Part shown: positions 47,196 through 55,213 of the stretch, piece by piece | Layout of the letters: every line of letters begins with the position of its first letter | How positions within the stretch are numbered: position 1 is the first letter of the stretch | DNA from: Streptomyces peucetius | GTDB taxonomy: Bacteria; Actinomycetota; Actinomycetes; Streptomycetales; Streptomycetaceae | NCBI RefSeq assembly: GCF_025854275.1 | Contig: NZ_CP107567.1 | Coordinates: 434,001-498,000 of the forward strand | Length of the DNA: 64,000 bases | Direction of reading: 5' to 3' | Translations under genes and position numbers: made by a program | The notes under the pieces: generated by a model | Databases searched by the model: none | Told to the model about the DNA's origin: nothing | Seen by the model: only the letters and a program-made list of their open reading frames with translations

Positions 47196-48116
47196 TCAGG
47201 GGAGGAACTTCTCGGCCAGCAGGCGGGCGACGGCCCAGTCCTGCATGGCGACGCCGACGGTCTTGAACACGGTCCGCTTGCCGCGGTCCGCCGAGGGGGC
47301 GGTCAGGGCGGTGCCGAGCTCGATGAGGGCGTCCTCGGTGACGGCACCGGCTTCGAGGGCGTGGATGATCTCGCCGGACTCTTCCAGGATCGCGTCGAGT
47401 TCGTCGATGACGACGGTACTGCCGGCGAGCAGCTCGTCGGGCAGCTCGCGCATGGTGGGGCGGTAGGCGCCGATGGCGTTGACGTGCACCTGCGCGGGCA
47501 GCGCCGCCTCGGTGAAGAGCGGGCTGGTCGCATTGGTCGCGCAGCAGACGATCTCGGCGTCCTGGACGGCGGACTCCGCGTCGGCCGCGGTGCGGAGCTC
47601 CACTCCAGCCAGCTCGGGCTCCAGCACCTCGAGGAGGGCCTGGGCGCGTCGTGGGTCGGCGTCCACGACGGTCAGCCGGCGCAGCGGTCGTACCGCGTGG
47701 ACGGCGCGGACCTGGTCGGGGGCCTGCCCGCCGGCGCCGATCAGGGTCAGCCGCCCGGCCTCCGGTGCCGCGAGGAGGTCGGTGGCGACGCCGATCGCCG
47801 CGCCGGTGCGCAGCGTCGTCACCGCCCCGGCGTCGGCGACCAGATGGTCCAGGCGGCCGGTCTCGCTCCACACCACCGTGCCCGCGATGGCGGGCTTGCG
47901 CTCGAAGTTCAGGCTCAGCGTCTTGATCATTGCCGACGCGGTCGGCCGGTGGTGCGCGGACATCACCAGGAACTGTCCGTCCCGCAACGCGGTGCGGGTG
48001 GGCATCTCGAAGGCTCCACGGGCGAGGTCGACGAAGCCGCGTCGCACGGCATCGATCGCCTCGGCCATGGTCACGGCCTCGCGGATCTCACGCTCACCGA
48101 CGGTGATGGTCTTCAT
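47196..48116 (-). CDS. Ornithine cyclodeaminase / mu-crystallin family protein
   Basis: NAD(P)-dependent enzyme of 306 residues. Rossmann motif LTLIGAGGQAPDQVRAVHAV with following acidic VVDADPRRAQ, preceded by TLRTGAAIGVATDLLA and followed by VCCATNATSPLF. The family includes ornithine cyclodeaminase, alanine dehydrogenases and ketimine (pyrroline-2-carboxylate) reductases; with a DadA-like partner a ketimine or imino-acid role is attractive. Start at the ATG with GGAG eight bases upstream; the longer frame adds 28 unlikely codons. An operator overlaps the promoter 55 bases upstream. Confidence 0.9.
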   Translation of the reverse strand: MKTITVGEREIREAVTMAEAIDAVRRGFVDLARGAFEMPTRTALRDGQFLVMSAHHRPTASAMIKTLSLNFERKPAIAGTVVWSETGRLDHLVADAGAVTTLRTGAAIGVATDLLAAPEAGRLTLIGAGGQAPDQVRAVHAVRPLRRLTVVDADPRRAQALLEVLEPELAGVELRTAADAESAVQDAEIVCCATNATSPLFTEAALPAQVHVNAIGAYRPTMRELPDELLAGSTVVIDELDAILEESGEIIHALEAGAVTEDALIELGTALTAPSADRGKRTVFKTVGVAMQDWAVARLLAEKFLP

Positions 48117-48170
48117 GGCACTCCGCTTCGTCGCAGGTTCTTCCTCGGCCGCCTGCACGGGAGGAGCCAG

Positions 48171-48187
48171 TAAGGTATTACACCTCA
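48171..48187. promoter_or_regulatory. GntR operator copy 1
   Basis: TAAGGTATTACACCTCA: one of three copies of an inverted repeat TGAGGT-N5-ACCTCA (one arm mismatch here). It overlaps a plausible promoter of the OCD-oxidoreductase operon (TTGCCC, 17 bases, TACCTT on the minus strand) and precedes the divergent GntR gene by 58 bases. Confidence 0.75.
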
Positions 48188-48245
48188 CTGATCGGGGCAA
48201 GAGAGCGTCGTCGACGCGTCGGGTGTCCCGTGTTATGCATAAGGC

Positions 48246-48947
48246 GTGACCACTTCACGCCCGTCGACGGGTCCCGCACGCAGCCGGCAGCTCAAGTCCG
48301 TGAGCCTCCGCGAGCAGGCACGGGAGGCGGTGCGGACACAGATCGTGCTGGGGCAGATCGAACCCGGACGGGTGGAGAGCGTCATCAACGTCGCCGCGAC
48401 GCTCGGCGTCTCGGTCACCCCGGTCCGGGAAGCGATCATGGACCTCGCCAATCTCGGCATGGTCGAGATCATCCGCAACCGCGGGTTCCGCGTTCCGGTG
48501 CTCACCGACCATGACCTCGACGAGATCTTCCGCATCCGCACGATGCTCGAAGCCCCCGCCATGGCCGACGTCGCCGGAACGCTGAACGGAGCCCCCGCGC
48601 CCCGGTTCCGGAAGCTCGCCGAACAGATCACCGACGCCGCACGCGAAGGAGATCTCACCTCCTTCCTCGACCTGGACCGGCAGTTCCATCTCGGCCTGCT
48701 CGAACTGCTGGGAAATCGCCGGCTCGTGGCGATGGTCGGCCAGCTGCGCGACCAGGCCCGCATGCAGGGCCTGCAGAAGCTCGCGGATCAGGGCGAGCTG
48801 ACCCGGTCCGGCGAGGAGCACATCGCCATCGTGGACGCCCTCGAGTCCGGGGACGGCGACCTGGCCACCGAGCTCATGCGCAAGCACCTCGCCCACAGCC
48901 GCGGAATCTGGGCAGGCCGGGCCGAGGGCGACTCCGCCGGTTCCTGA
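48246..48947 (+). CDS. GntR-family (FCD/FadR subfamily) regulator
   Basis: 233-residue repressor. Winged helix about 18-85 (LREQAREAVRTQIVLGQIEP, VAATLGVSVTPVREAIMDLA), then an all-helical FCD effector domain with metal-binding Asp/His positions in FLDLDRQFHLGLLELLGN, SGEEHIAIVDALE and MRKHLAHSRG. The GTG start follows TTATGCATAA directly; TATGCA at -12 to -7 of the codon suggests leaderless transcription. Divergent from the OCD-oxidoreductase operon and co-directional with the MFS gene; three copies of one operator flank it, making it the obvious local regulator. Confidence 0.92.
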   Translation: MTTSRPSTGPARSRQLKSVSLREQAREAVRTQIVLGQIEPGRVESVINVAATLGVSVTPVREAIMDLANLGMVEIIRNRGFRVPVLTDHDLDEIFRIRTMLEAPAMADVAGTLNGAPAPRFRKLAEQITDAAREGDLTSFLDLDRQFHLGLLELLGNRRLVAMVGQLRDQARMQGLQKLADQGELTRSGEEHIAIVDALESGDGDLATELMRKHLAHSRGIWAGRAEGDSAGS

Positions 48948-49012
48948 CTCGAGCGACATCAGCCCCGAGTCTTGACACGGGGCGACGATCGGCCAATCCT
49001 CTGCTGAAGCAG

Positions 49013-49029
49013 TAAGGCATTACACCTCA
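49013..49029. promoter_or_regulatory. GntR operator copy 2
   Basis: TAAGGCATTACACCTCA, second copy of the ACCTCA-containing inverted repeat (left arm degenerate), in the 265-base gap between the regulator and the MFS transporter gene, 118 bases from the third copy. Confidence 0.72.
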
Positions 49030-49130
49030 CACCTCGAGACGGCCGTTCGCCTCTCACCTTCCCTCTGCACCCGCAGCGGCCCGTCATCTCCGAGCCGGCA
49101 TCACGGTGCGTGCGCACCCCTCTCCATCGG

Positions 49131-49147
49131 TGAGGTATTACACCTCA
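49131..49147. promoter_or_regulatory. GntR operator copy 3, perfect
   Basis: TGAGGTATTACACCTCA: perfect 6-base arms around ATTAC, 66 bases upstream of the transporter GTG. The best copy of the three and the natural reference for defining the site. Confidence 0.8.
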
Positions 49148-49212
49148 TGATTGCTCGTGGATGCGGTGGGTCGCAACGCCGCCCAGGCACCGGCTGACAA
49201 CAAGGAGGACCA

Positions 49213-50589
49213 GTGCGCAGTTCCCTCATCGACGACGCCCGCTTCCGGCCGTTCCACAGAAAGATGTTCGCACTCACCGCCGGCGGACAGTTCCTCGACG
49301 GTTACCTGCTCAGCATCGTGGGCGTGGTGGTCCTGGGCATGAGCGACCTCGGAATGTCGGCGAGCGAGGAAGGGATGATCGGCGCCTCCGCGCTGATCGG
49401 CCTCTTCGTCGGCGGCCTGGTCTTCGGGCGGGTGACGGACCGCATCGGCCGCCAGCTGCTCTTCACCCTCCACTTCGTAGTGATCGCCGCGGCCTCGGTC
49501 GCGTCCATGTTCGTGAGCGATCCGGCCCTGATGGTCGCCCTGCGGTTCCTCATCGGAATCGCTCTCGGCGCCGACTACGCCATCGGCAGCGCACTACTGT
49601 CGGAGTGGCTGCCGAAGGCACAGCGGGGCCGTGTCATGGGGATGCTGATCATGGCCTGGTTCGTGGGGGCCACGGCCGCCTACGCCGTCGGCTACACCCT
49701 GATCAATGTCATGGGCACCGAGGCATGGCGCTGGGCCCTGGGCAGCGCCGCCGTCCCGGCCGTCGCGTTCATCATCGCGCGCATCGGTACGCCGGAGTCG
49801 CCCCGCTGGCTCGTCAGCCGCGGTCGCCTGGACGAGGCGCAGGCCGTACTGACCCGTGTCTACGGCAAGGAGGCCACTCCGGAGGCGATCGCATCCCTGG
49901 TGGACGACGAGACCTCGCGCGGCCTGGGCTTCGCCGAGGTCTTCCGTGGCGAATACCTCAGGCGCACCGCCTTCGTCAGCCTCTTCTGGCTCCTGCAGAT
50001 CGTTCCGCTGTTCGCGATCTACACCTTCGGCCCGACGATCCTCAGCGCGTTCGGGATGTCCGCCGGCAACGGCTCGATCATCGGATCGGCGCTGATCAGC
50101 CTGCTCTTCCTGGCCGGTTGCCTCCCCGCACTGCGCCTCATCGACACATGGGGACGGCGCCCTCTCATCGTCTGGTCGTTCGCCCTCATGGCGGTCCCGC
50201 TCGCCGTCCTCGGCCTGGCGCCCACCGCACCCGTCGCCGTCGTTCTCGTGTGCTTCTGCGCCTACGCCCTCTTCTCCGGCGGCCCGAGCATTCTCGAATT
50301 CATCTACCCGACCGAGCTGTTCCCGACCGAGGTGCGCGCGACCGCGGTGGGAGTCGGCACGGCGGTCAGCCGTATCGGCGCCGCCATCGGAACGTACCTC
50401 CTGCCCGTGGGGCTGGACCGCATCGGCGCCGGCCCCACCATGCTGATCATGGCCCTGATCACCCTTCTGGGATTCGCCGTCTGCGTCACGTTGGCTCCCG
50501 AGACCCGCGGTCGCCATCTGGCCGAGTCCAGCCGCGTCCCCACGCCCGGCGCCACGTCGGCCGAACGGCCCGCCGACGTCGTCGGGTGA
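49213..50589 (+). CDS. MFS transporter (metabolite:H+ symporter type)
   Basis: 458-residue, 12-segment importer of the sugar-porter/metabolite symporter branch. DRIGRQLLF between segments 2 and 3, PESPRWLVSRGR in the central loop, DTWGRRPLI between segments 8 and 9, and YPTELFPTEVRATAVG near segment 10 are typical. GTG start with AAGGAGG upstream. Two GntR operators precede it, so it should bring in the substrate of the DadA-like/OCD pathway. Confidence 0.92.
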   Translation: MRSSLIDDARFRPFHRKMFALTAGGQFLDGYLLSIVGVVVLGMSDLGMSASEEGMIGASALIGLFVGGLVFGRVTDRIGRQLLFTLHFVVIAAASVASMFVSDPALMVALRFLIGIALGADYAIGSALLSEWLPKAQRGRVMGMLIMAWFVGATAAYAVGYTLINVMGTEAWRWALGSAAVPAVAFIIARIGTPESPRWLVSRGRLDEAQAVLTRVYGKEATPEAIASLVDDETSRGLGFAEVFRGEYLRRTAFVSLFWLLQIVPLFAIYTFGPTILSAFGMSAGNGSIIGSALISLLFLAGCLPALRLIDTWGRRPLIVWSFALMAVPLAVLGLAPTAPVAVVLVCFCAYALFSGGPSILEFIYPTELFPTEVRATAVGVGTAVSRIGAAIGTYLLPVGLDRIGAGPTMLIMALITLLGFAVCVTLAPETRGRHLAESSRVPTPGATSAERPADVVG

Positions 50590-50752
50590 GCGATCCCCCT
50601 CCCGCCCCCGGCTCCTGACGGAACGCCGAGCGAACCGGGGACCCGGCGCCTCGTCGACATGCAGCCCGACCGTCGGGCCCCCGGCCGGGCATCGGTCGGC
50701 CGCGAACCTCCTTGCTTTCCCCTGCAGATCAGGCCTCACTAAGGTGCGTCAC

Positions 50753-51478
50753 GTGCGAGTACTCCTGGTAGAAGACGATGAGCCGGTCGCCCAGTCGCTC
50801 CGGCGCGGGCTGATTCGCTATGGGTTCGAGGTGGAGTGGGTCGCCACGGGCAGGGCCGCGCTGGACGCGGACCCCGTATTCGATCTGATCCTGCTCGACC
50901 TCGGGCTGCCCGACACCGATGGGCTCGACGTGTGCCGGGCGCTCCAGAAGCGCGGAGACTCGGTCCCGATCATCGTGATCAGCGCCCGCAGCGACGAGAC
51001 CGATCGCGTCGTCGGCCTGGAGCTCGGCGCCGACGACTACGTCTCCAAGCCTTTCGGGGTGCGCGAGGTCATCGCCCGGATCAGAGCGGTCATGCGCCGC
51101 GTCACTCCGAGTCCCGCGCAGCAGGGGGCGCTCGACGCGGGCGGCCCCGACCGGTACGGGCACCGGCTGGCCGTCGACCGCAAGGCCGCCCGGGTCCACC
51201 TGGACGGCACGGAAGTGGCGCTCACCCCGAAGGAGTACGACCTGCTGGCATTCCTCACCGAGGAACCGGGCGCACTCATGTCCCGCGAACAGATCATGGA
51301 AGCGGTCTGGGACGCGAACTGGTTCGGGCCCACCAAGACGCTGGACGTGCATGTGGCCGCCCTTCGCCGCAAACTCACCGGGGCGATATCCATAGAGGCG
51401 GTGCGCGGAGTCGGTTTCCGCCTGATCGTCAACGACGGCATCAGCACCGGAGGCGACCCGGCCGGTACCACGCGATGA
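50753..51478 (+). CDS. OmpR-family response regulator
   Basis: 241-residue two-component regulator. Receiver domain with acidic pocket VEDDEP, phosphoacceptor Asp49 (LILLDLGLPD) and the Lys of DDYVSKPFGVRE; C-terminal winged helix with LTPKEYDLLAFL and VDVHVAALRRKL-like LDVHVAALRRKL. The GTG at 50753 is preferred over the in-frame GTG at 50744 because AAGG lies just before it at a usable distance. The stop overlaps the kinase gene. Confidence 0.93.
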   Translation: MRVLLVEDDEPVAQSLRRGLIRYGFEVEWVATGRAALDADPVFDLILLDLGLPDTDGLDVCRALQKRGDSVPIIVISARSDETDRVVGLELGADDYVSKPFGVREVIARIRAVMRRVTPSPAQQGALDAGGPDRYGHRLAVDRKAARVHLDGTEVALTPKEYDLLAFLTEEPGALMSREQIMEAVWDANWFGPTKTLDVHVAALRRKLTGAISIEAVRGVGFRLIVNDGISTGGDPAGTTR

Positions 51479-52881
51479 TCCGCCAGCTGATCGTCAGCTA
51501 CGTCCTGCTGGTCGCCGTCGCCGTCGCCGCCTTCACCGTGCCGGTCGCGTTCACCCTCACCGACCAACTCCGCGGCGACACCGAGTTGGCAGTGCGACGT
51601 GAGGCCACGACGATGGCGCTGCTCCTCGCCGACCCGGACCCCGCCTCCCGCGAGGCGCTGGTTCAGATGGCCGAGGCCTACGAGGACGAGACGCCGGGCA
51701 CCGTCCAGGTGATCACGGCCCAGGGAGCCGGAGTGGCGCCGCTTCAGCGGCCTGCCCGGTCCGGCGAGCCGTACGACGCCGCGCTGACCCTCGCCCTGGA
51801 GAACGGGAAACGCAGTGTCGACTGGGGCTCCACCTTCGTCTGGGGCCGGCAGCTGACGATCACCGTTCCGGCGCGGTCCCAGACCGACCCCGGCGACATA
51901 GCGGGCGCCGTACGCATCACGTACAAGACCTCGGATCTCACCGAACGGCTGTGGACGATCTGGGGCTTCCGCGCGATCCTCGCCGTCGCCGTCCTGGCCG
52001 TGGCGGCCGGCCTCGGCGCTCTGGTGGCCCGTCGGCTGACCCGTCCGCTGCGCGAACTGAACGCCATGGCGAGCCGGTTCAGCGACGGAGATCTCACCGC
52101 ACGGTCACCGGTCACCGGACCGGCGGAGACCCAGACACTGGCACGCACGCTCAATCAGGGTGCCGAGCGCCTCGACACTCTGGTCGCGGCCCAGCGCATC
52201 TTCGTCGCCGACGCCTCGCACCAGCTCCGCACACCCCTGACGGCGCTGCGGCTGTCCCTCGACAACATCGCGGACGGAATCGACGACGACTTCGTCCGCC
52301 AGGACGTTGATCAGGCCACCGCGGAGGTGGTGCGGATGAGCCGGCTCGTCAACGGGCTGCTGGTGCTGGCCCGGGCGGAGGCCAAGGTGTCGGCCGTCGA
52401 GCCGCTCCCCCTGCGGGAGACGGTGGAGGAGCGGCTCTCGGTGTGGCGGCCGGCCGCCGACGAGCGAGGAGTGGCGATCACGCTGGCGAAGGAGTTCGAC
52501 GGCCGGCTGCAGGCGCTGTCCAGTCCCGGCCACCTCGAGCAGGTGCTGGACAACGTGCTCTCCAACGCCCTGGCAGTCTCTCCCGACGGCGGGACGATAA
52601 CCGTGCGGGCGGAAGTCCAGCCGGACGAGGTGGTACTGGAGATCCTGGACCAGGGCCCCGGCATGTCGGCCGCCGAGCAGTCGCGGGCCTTCGACCGGTT
52701 CTGGCGTGGCCAGGGACTGACCGGCAGGTCCGGGTCGGGGCTCGGTCTCGCCATCGCCAAGCAGCTGGTGACCGACGACGGCGGCCGCGTCGCCCTGCGG
52801 GACGCTCCGGGCGGCGGGCTCTGCGTGCGGATCGCGCTGCGGCTCAGCTCCCGGCAGGCATCACCGAGGAGTGGTGGCTGA
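51475..52881 (+). CDS. Sensor histidine kinase
   Basis: 468-residue membrane kinase. First transmembrane helix at residues 5-28, an extracytoplasmic sensing region to about 160, second helix (AILAVAVLAVAAGLGALVA), HAMP linker, HisKA with His249 (DASHQLRTPLTALRLSL), then HATPase with the N box LDNVLSNALAVSPDGG and G boxes ILDQGPGMSAAEQ and SGSGLGLAIAKQL. ATGA overlap with the response regulator. The sensed signal is not evident from neighbours. Confidence 0.93.
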   Translation: MIRQLIVSYVLLVAVAVAAFTVPVAFTLTDQLRGDTELAVRREATTMALLLADPDPASREALVQMAEAYEDETPGTVQVITAQGAGVAPLQRPARSGEPYDAALTLALENGKRSVDWGSTFVWGRQLTITVPARSQTDPGDIAGAVRITYKTSDLTERLWTIWGFRAILAVAVLAVAAGLGALVARRLTRPLRELNAMASRFSDGDLTARSPVTGPAETQTLARTLNQGAERLDTLVAAQRIFVADASHQLRTPLTALRLSLDNIADGIDDDFVRQDVDQATAEVVRMSRLVNGLLVLARAEAKVSAVEPLPLRETVEERLSVWRPAADERGVAITLAKEFDGRLQALSSPGHLEQVLDNVLSNALAVSPDGGTITVRAEVQPDEVVLEILDQGPGMSAAEQSRAFDRFWRGQGLTGRSGSGLGLAIAKQLVTDDGGRVALRDAPGGGLCVRIALRLSSRQASPRSGG

Positions 52882-52987
52882 CGACGAGGGAGTGGTGGCC
52901 GACGTCGAGCCGTTCGGCGCCGCGCCTCCCGTACTCGTACGGGTACACGTACGTCCCGCGGTGCGACTGCCCGCCGCCTCGACACAC
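52844..52987 (-). CDS. Possible 47-residue protein downstream of TPP riboswitch
   Basis: A GTG-started frame immediately after the riboswitch reads RGTYVYPYEYG and then a His/Ser-rich stretch (VGHHSLVVSHHSSVM). It runs 38 bases into the 3' end of the kinase gene on the other strand. No family recognised, no good ribosome site; it is offered because it is the only frame the riboswitch could serve here. Confidence 0.25.
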   Translation of the reverse strand: MCRGGGQSHRGTYVYPYEYGRRGAERLDVGHHSLVVSHHSSVMPAGS

Positions 52988-53006
52988 GAAAAACCTACGA
53001 GACGGG

Positions 53007-53103
53007 CTCCCTGCGCCGGCATTGTCCGGATCAGGTGATGGGGGTCGTCCTCCGGTCTTCCGACCTTCAGACCTCTCAGCCCGACCGTCGACGTCGGCCC
53101 CGG
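53007..53103 (-). ncRNA. TPP (THI-box) riboswitch
   Basis: On the minus strand, in order: GGGGCCGAC (consensus GGGGYGCC region), GGGCTGAGAGG (CUGAGA bulge at 53074-53079), a variable GGTCGGAAGACC hairpin, then CACCTGATCCGGACAATG and GCCGGCGCAGGGAG, which together are the conserved thiamine-pyrophosphate aptamer core. The P1 closing stem is weak by eye. The 340-base interval between the kinase and sulfur-carrier genes contains no thiamine gene. An inverted repeat GCACTA-N6-TAGTGC (53160-53177) lies upstream of the aptamer. Confidence 0.85.
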
Positions 53104-53221
53104 CGGCAACTTCCGCCAAAGTCGGCTACTCCGGTCGAACTCCCTCGCTCGCCCCGTAGGCACTACCAGGATAGTGCTCGACGCGCACTCGCAAAAGGGG
53201 TGAAACCATAGAAATTGACCC

Positions 53222-53566
53222 TTATCGCCCGGCTTGTGTTTCAGCGGACCGCGCCGGTCCCGCGAAGCCCCGCGGCCGGTGCCAGGGCGCATCGGGGCGG
53301 GTGGGCGTCGGCCGCGCGGCGAGGTGGAGGGCGTAGACGTCCCGATCGTGGTCAGGGACGGGTCCGAGGTAGTGGTGGCCGGTCATGTGACACCAGGCGG
53401 GCAGGTCCAGCGGGGCGGCCGGGTCGGTGGCGATGACGTGAACGACGGTGCCCGGTTCGGCGCCGTCGATCTCTTCGCGGAGGCGGAGCAGGAGGGTGAC
53501 GCACAGCAGGCCGGTGCCGTCGACGGTGATGTCCGGCGCGGGGCTCTCGTGATTCATGGGGCTCAT
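53222..53566 (-). CDS. TusA-family sulfur carrier protein
   Basis: 114 residues; TusA-like proteins carry persulfide sulfur between desulfurases or rhodaneses and acceptors. GTGLLCVTLLLRLREEID holds the conserved Cys at the start of the first helix (usual motif CP.P, here CVT), and DPAAPLDLPAWCHMTGHHYLG is the family's second half with a further Cys. The C-terminal 30 residues are Pro/Arg-rich. Starts by ATGA overlap with the MFS gene. Confidence 0.85.
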   Translation of the reverse strand: MSPMNHESPAPDITVDGTGLLCVTLLLRLREEIDGAEPGTVVHVIATDPAAPLDLPAWCHMTGHHYLGPVPDHDRDVYALHLAARPTPTRPDAPWHRPRGFAGPARSAETQAGR

Positions 53567-54828
53567 CGGCGGTACGCGGTGGCAGCGACGGCGGGCAGGA
53601 GGGCGAGGGAAAGGATGCCGCCGGTGAGGGCGAGGGCGGGGTAGCCGGTGGCGGCGACCATGATGCCGGAGGCCATACCGCCGGTGGCGCCGGCGATCGC
53701 GATGGAGACGTCGACCAGGCCCTGGGTCTTTGCGCGGGTGGCCAGTGGCACGGTGTCCGTGATGATCGCCGTACCGGCCACGAGGCCGAAGTTCCAGCCC
53801 AGCCCCAGCAGCGCGAGAGCAAGCGCGAGGAGGCCGACGGAGTCCCCGGGTGCCGCGGCGGCGAGGACCCCGGAGGCCAGCAGGGTGACGCCGGAGGCGG
53901 CGGCGATCCTCATGCGGCCGTAGCGGTCGACAAGCCAGCCGGTCAGCGGAGAGGGCAGGTACATGGCGCCGATGTGGACGGCGATGACGAAGCCGGAGGC
54001 GGCGGTGCCGTGGCCGTGGTCGTGCATGTGGATCGGCGTCATGGTCATGATCGCGACCATGACGAGCTGGGTGAGGACCATGACCAGCGCGCCGAGGACG
54101 ACGCCCCCGCCACCCGCGCTCGTGTCGTCGACGTCGGCGGCCGGGTGCGCAGAGGCGTCGGCTTCCTTCACCCGGGCCACGGTGCGGGCCAGGAGGAGCG
54201 GGTCGGGGCGCAGCCAGAGGGCGAGAACGAGCGCGGCCAGTGCGTATGCCGCACCGGAGAGGATGAAGGGCCCCGCGAGATTCGGGATGCCGAGGTTTTC
54301 GGCGAGCGTTCCGGTCGGGGCGGCGAGGTTGGGGCCGGCAACGCCGCCGAGGGTGGTGGCGACCAGGACGGTGGAGACGGCCCGGCCCCGGTGGCCGGGT
54401 GCGGCGAGGTCGGCTCCGGCGTAGCGGGCCTGGAGGTTGGTGGCGGTGCCGGCGCCGTAGACGAACAGGGCGATGAACAGCAGCACCGGGTCGTCCAGGA
54501 CGGCGGCGATGATGACGCCCGCGGAACCGATGGCGCCTATGAGGTATCCGGTCGCGAGTCCGGGGCGGCGGCCGCGGGCCTGGGAGATGCGTCCGACGGC
54601 GACGGCGGCCAGCGCGGATCCGGCGGTGAACAGGGCGCTTGGCAGTCCGGCGAGGCCGGTGGAGCCGAGCATGTCCTGGGCGAGGAGAGCGCCGACGGTG
54701 ACGCCGGCGGCCAGGCCCGCGCCGCTCAGGACCTGGGAGGCGACCAGGACGCGCAGGACGCGGCGCTGCGCCTGGGCGGGGTCGGACATGTGGGCCGTCG
54801 TGTCGGCGGGGGCGGCGCTGCTGGTCAT
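53563..54828 (-). CDS. MFS transporter in sulfur locus
   Basis: 421-residue transporter with about 12 hydrophobic segments (SQVLSGAGLAAGVTVGALLAQ, GRISQARGRRPGLATGYLIG, GWLVDRYGRMRIAAASG). Start at the ATG following GGAAGAG; the long frame upstream is the remnant of a cysteine desulfurase. Co-operonic with the TusA-like gene. Cargo may be a sulfur compound, by context only. Confidence 0.88.
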   Translation of the reverse strand: MTSSAAPADTTAHMSDPAQAQRRVLRVLVASQVLSGAGLAAGVTVGALLAQDMLGSTGLAGLPSALFTAGSALAAVAVGRISQARGRRPGLATGYLIGAIGSAGVIIAAVLDDPVLLFIALFVYGAGTATNLQARYAGADLAAPGHRGRAVSTVLVATTLGGVAGPNLAAPTGTLAENLGIPNLAGPFILSGAAYALAALVLALWLRPDPLLLARTVARVKEADASAHPAADVDDTSAGGGGVVLGALVMVLTQLVMVAIMTMTPIHMHDHGHGTAASGFVIAVHIGAMYLPSPLTGWLVDRYGRMRIAAASGVTLLASGVLAAAAPGDSVGLLALALALLGLGWNFGLVAGTAIITDTVPLATRAKTQGLVDVSIAIAGATGGMASGIMVAATGYPALALTGGILSLALLPAVAATAYRR

Positions 54829-54939
54829 GTTCTCTTCCGGGACAGGGGTGCGGGCGGGGTGGCGCACCGGCACGGGTCCGGTTCCGGGGGCTGGGGTCCG
54901 GTGCGCAAGGGGATGTGTTCGCCAGTCGGCGTCGAGGGC

Positions 54940-55115
54940 CTGGGTGAGGTCGGCGGTCAGATCGGCAACCCGGATGCGGGCCTCGGCCGGCGCCGGGCGA
55001 GGCTTCTCGGCGCGGGGTGGCCGCTGGAGGGGTTGCCGAATTCCGTCGGACACGGCGGCATGGCCTGGGCGACGCGCGGGTCGACCGGTGCGGTGGCGTT
55101 GTGATCGAGGCGGAC
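54940..55115 (-). pseudogene. Truncated, frameshifted cysteine desulfurase (NifS/IscS-like) N-terminus
   Basis: RLDHNATAPVDPRVAQAM and EFGNPSSGH are the unmistakable start of class V cysteine desulfurases. Shortly after, the reading continues in another frame (AEARIRVADLTADL) and then stops resembling the family; the PLP Lys and catalytic Cys regions are absent and the MFS gene follows. The locus has thus lost its desulfurase. Confidence 0.8.
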
Positions 55116-55127
55116 CGGTCCGCCGGC

Positions 55128-55199
55128 CGGTCCCCGGTGCGGCGCGCCGGCCGGTCCCGGGTGCGGAAGGCCCGCCGGTCCCGGGTGCGGCGGGAGGTC
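55128..55199. repeat. Three 24-base tandem repeats
   Basis: Units begin at 55128, 55152 and 55176 with the shared core CGGTCCCGGGTGCGG (first unit one base different). They lie between the ArsR-rhodanese stop and the desulfurase remnant and could encode PGPAG-type repeats in the minus frame. Slippage here may relate to the decay of the desulfurase gene. Confidence 0.8.
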
Positions 55200-55213
55200 G
55201 CCGCCCGGGCCGG

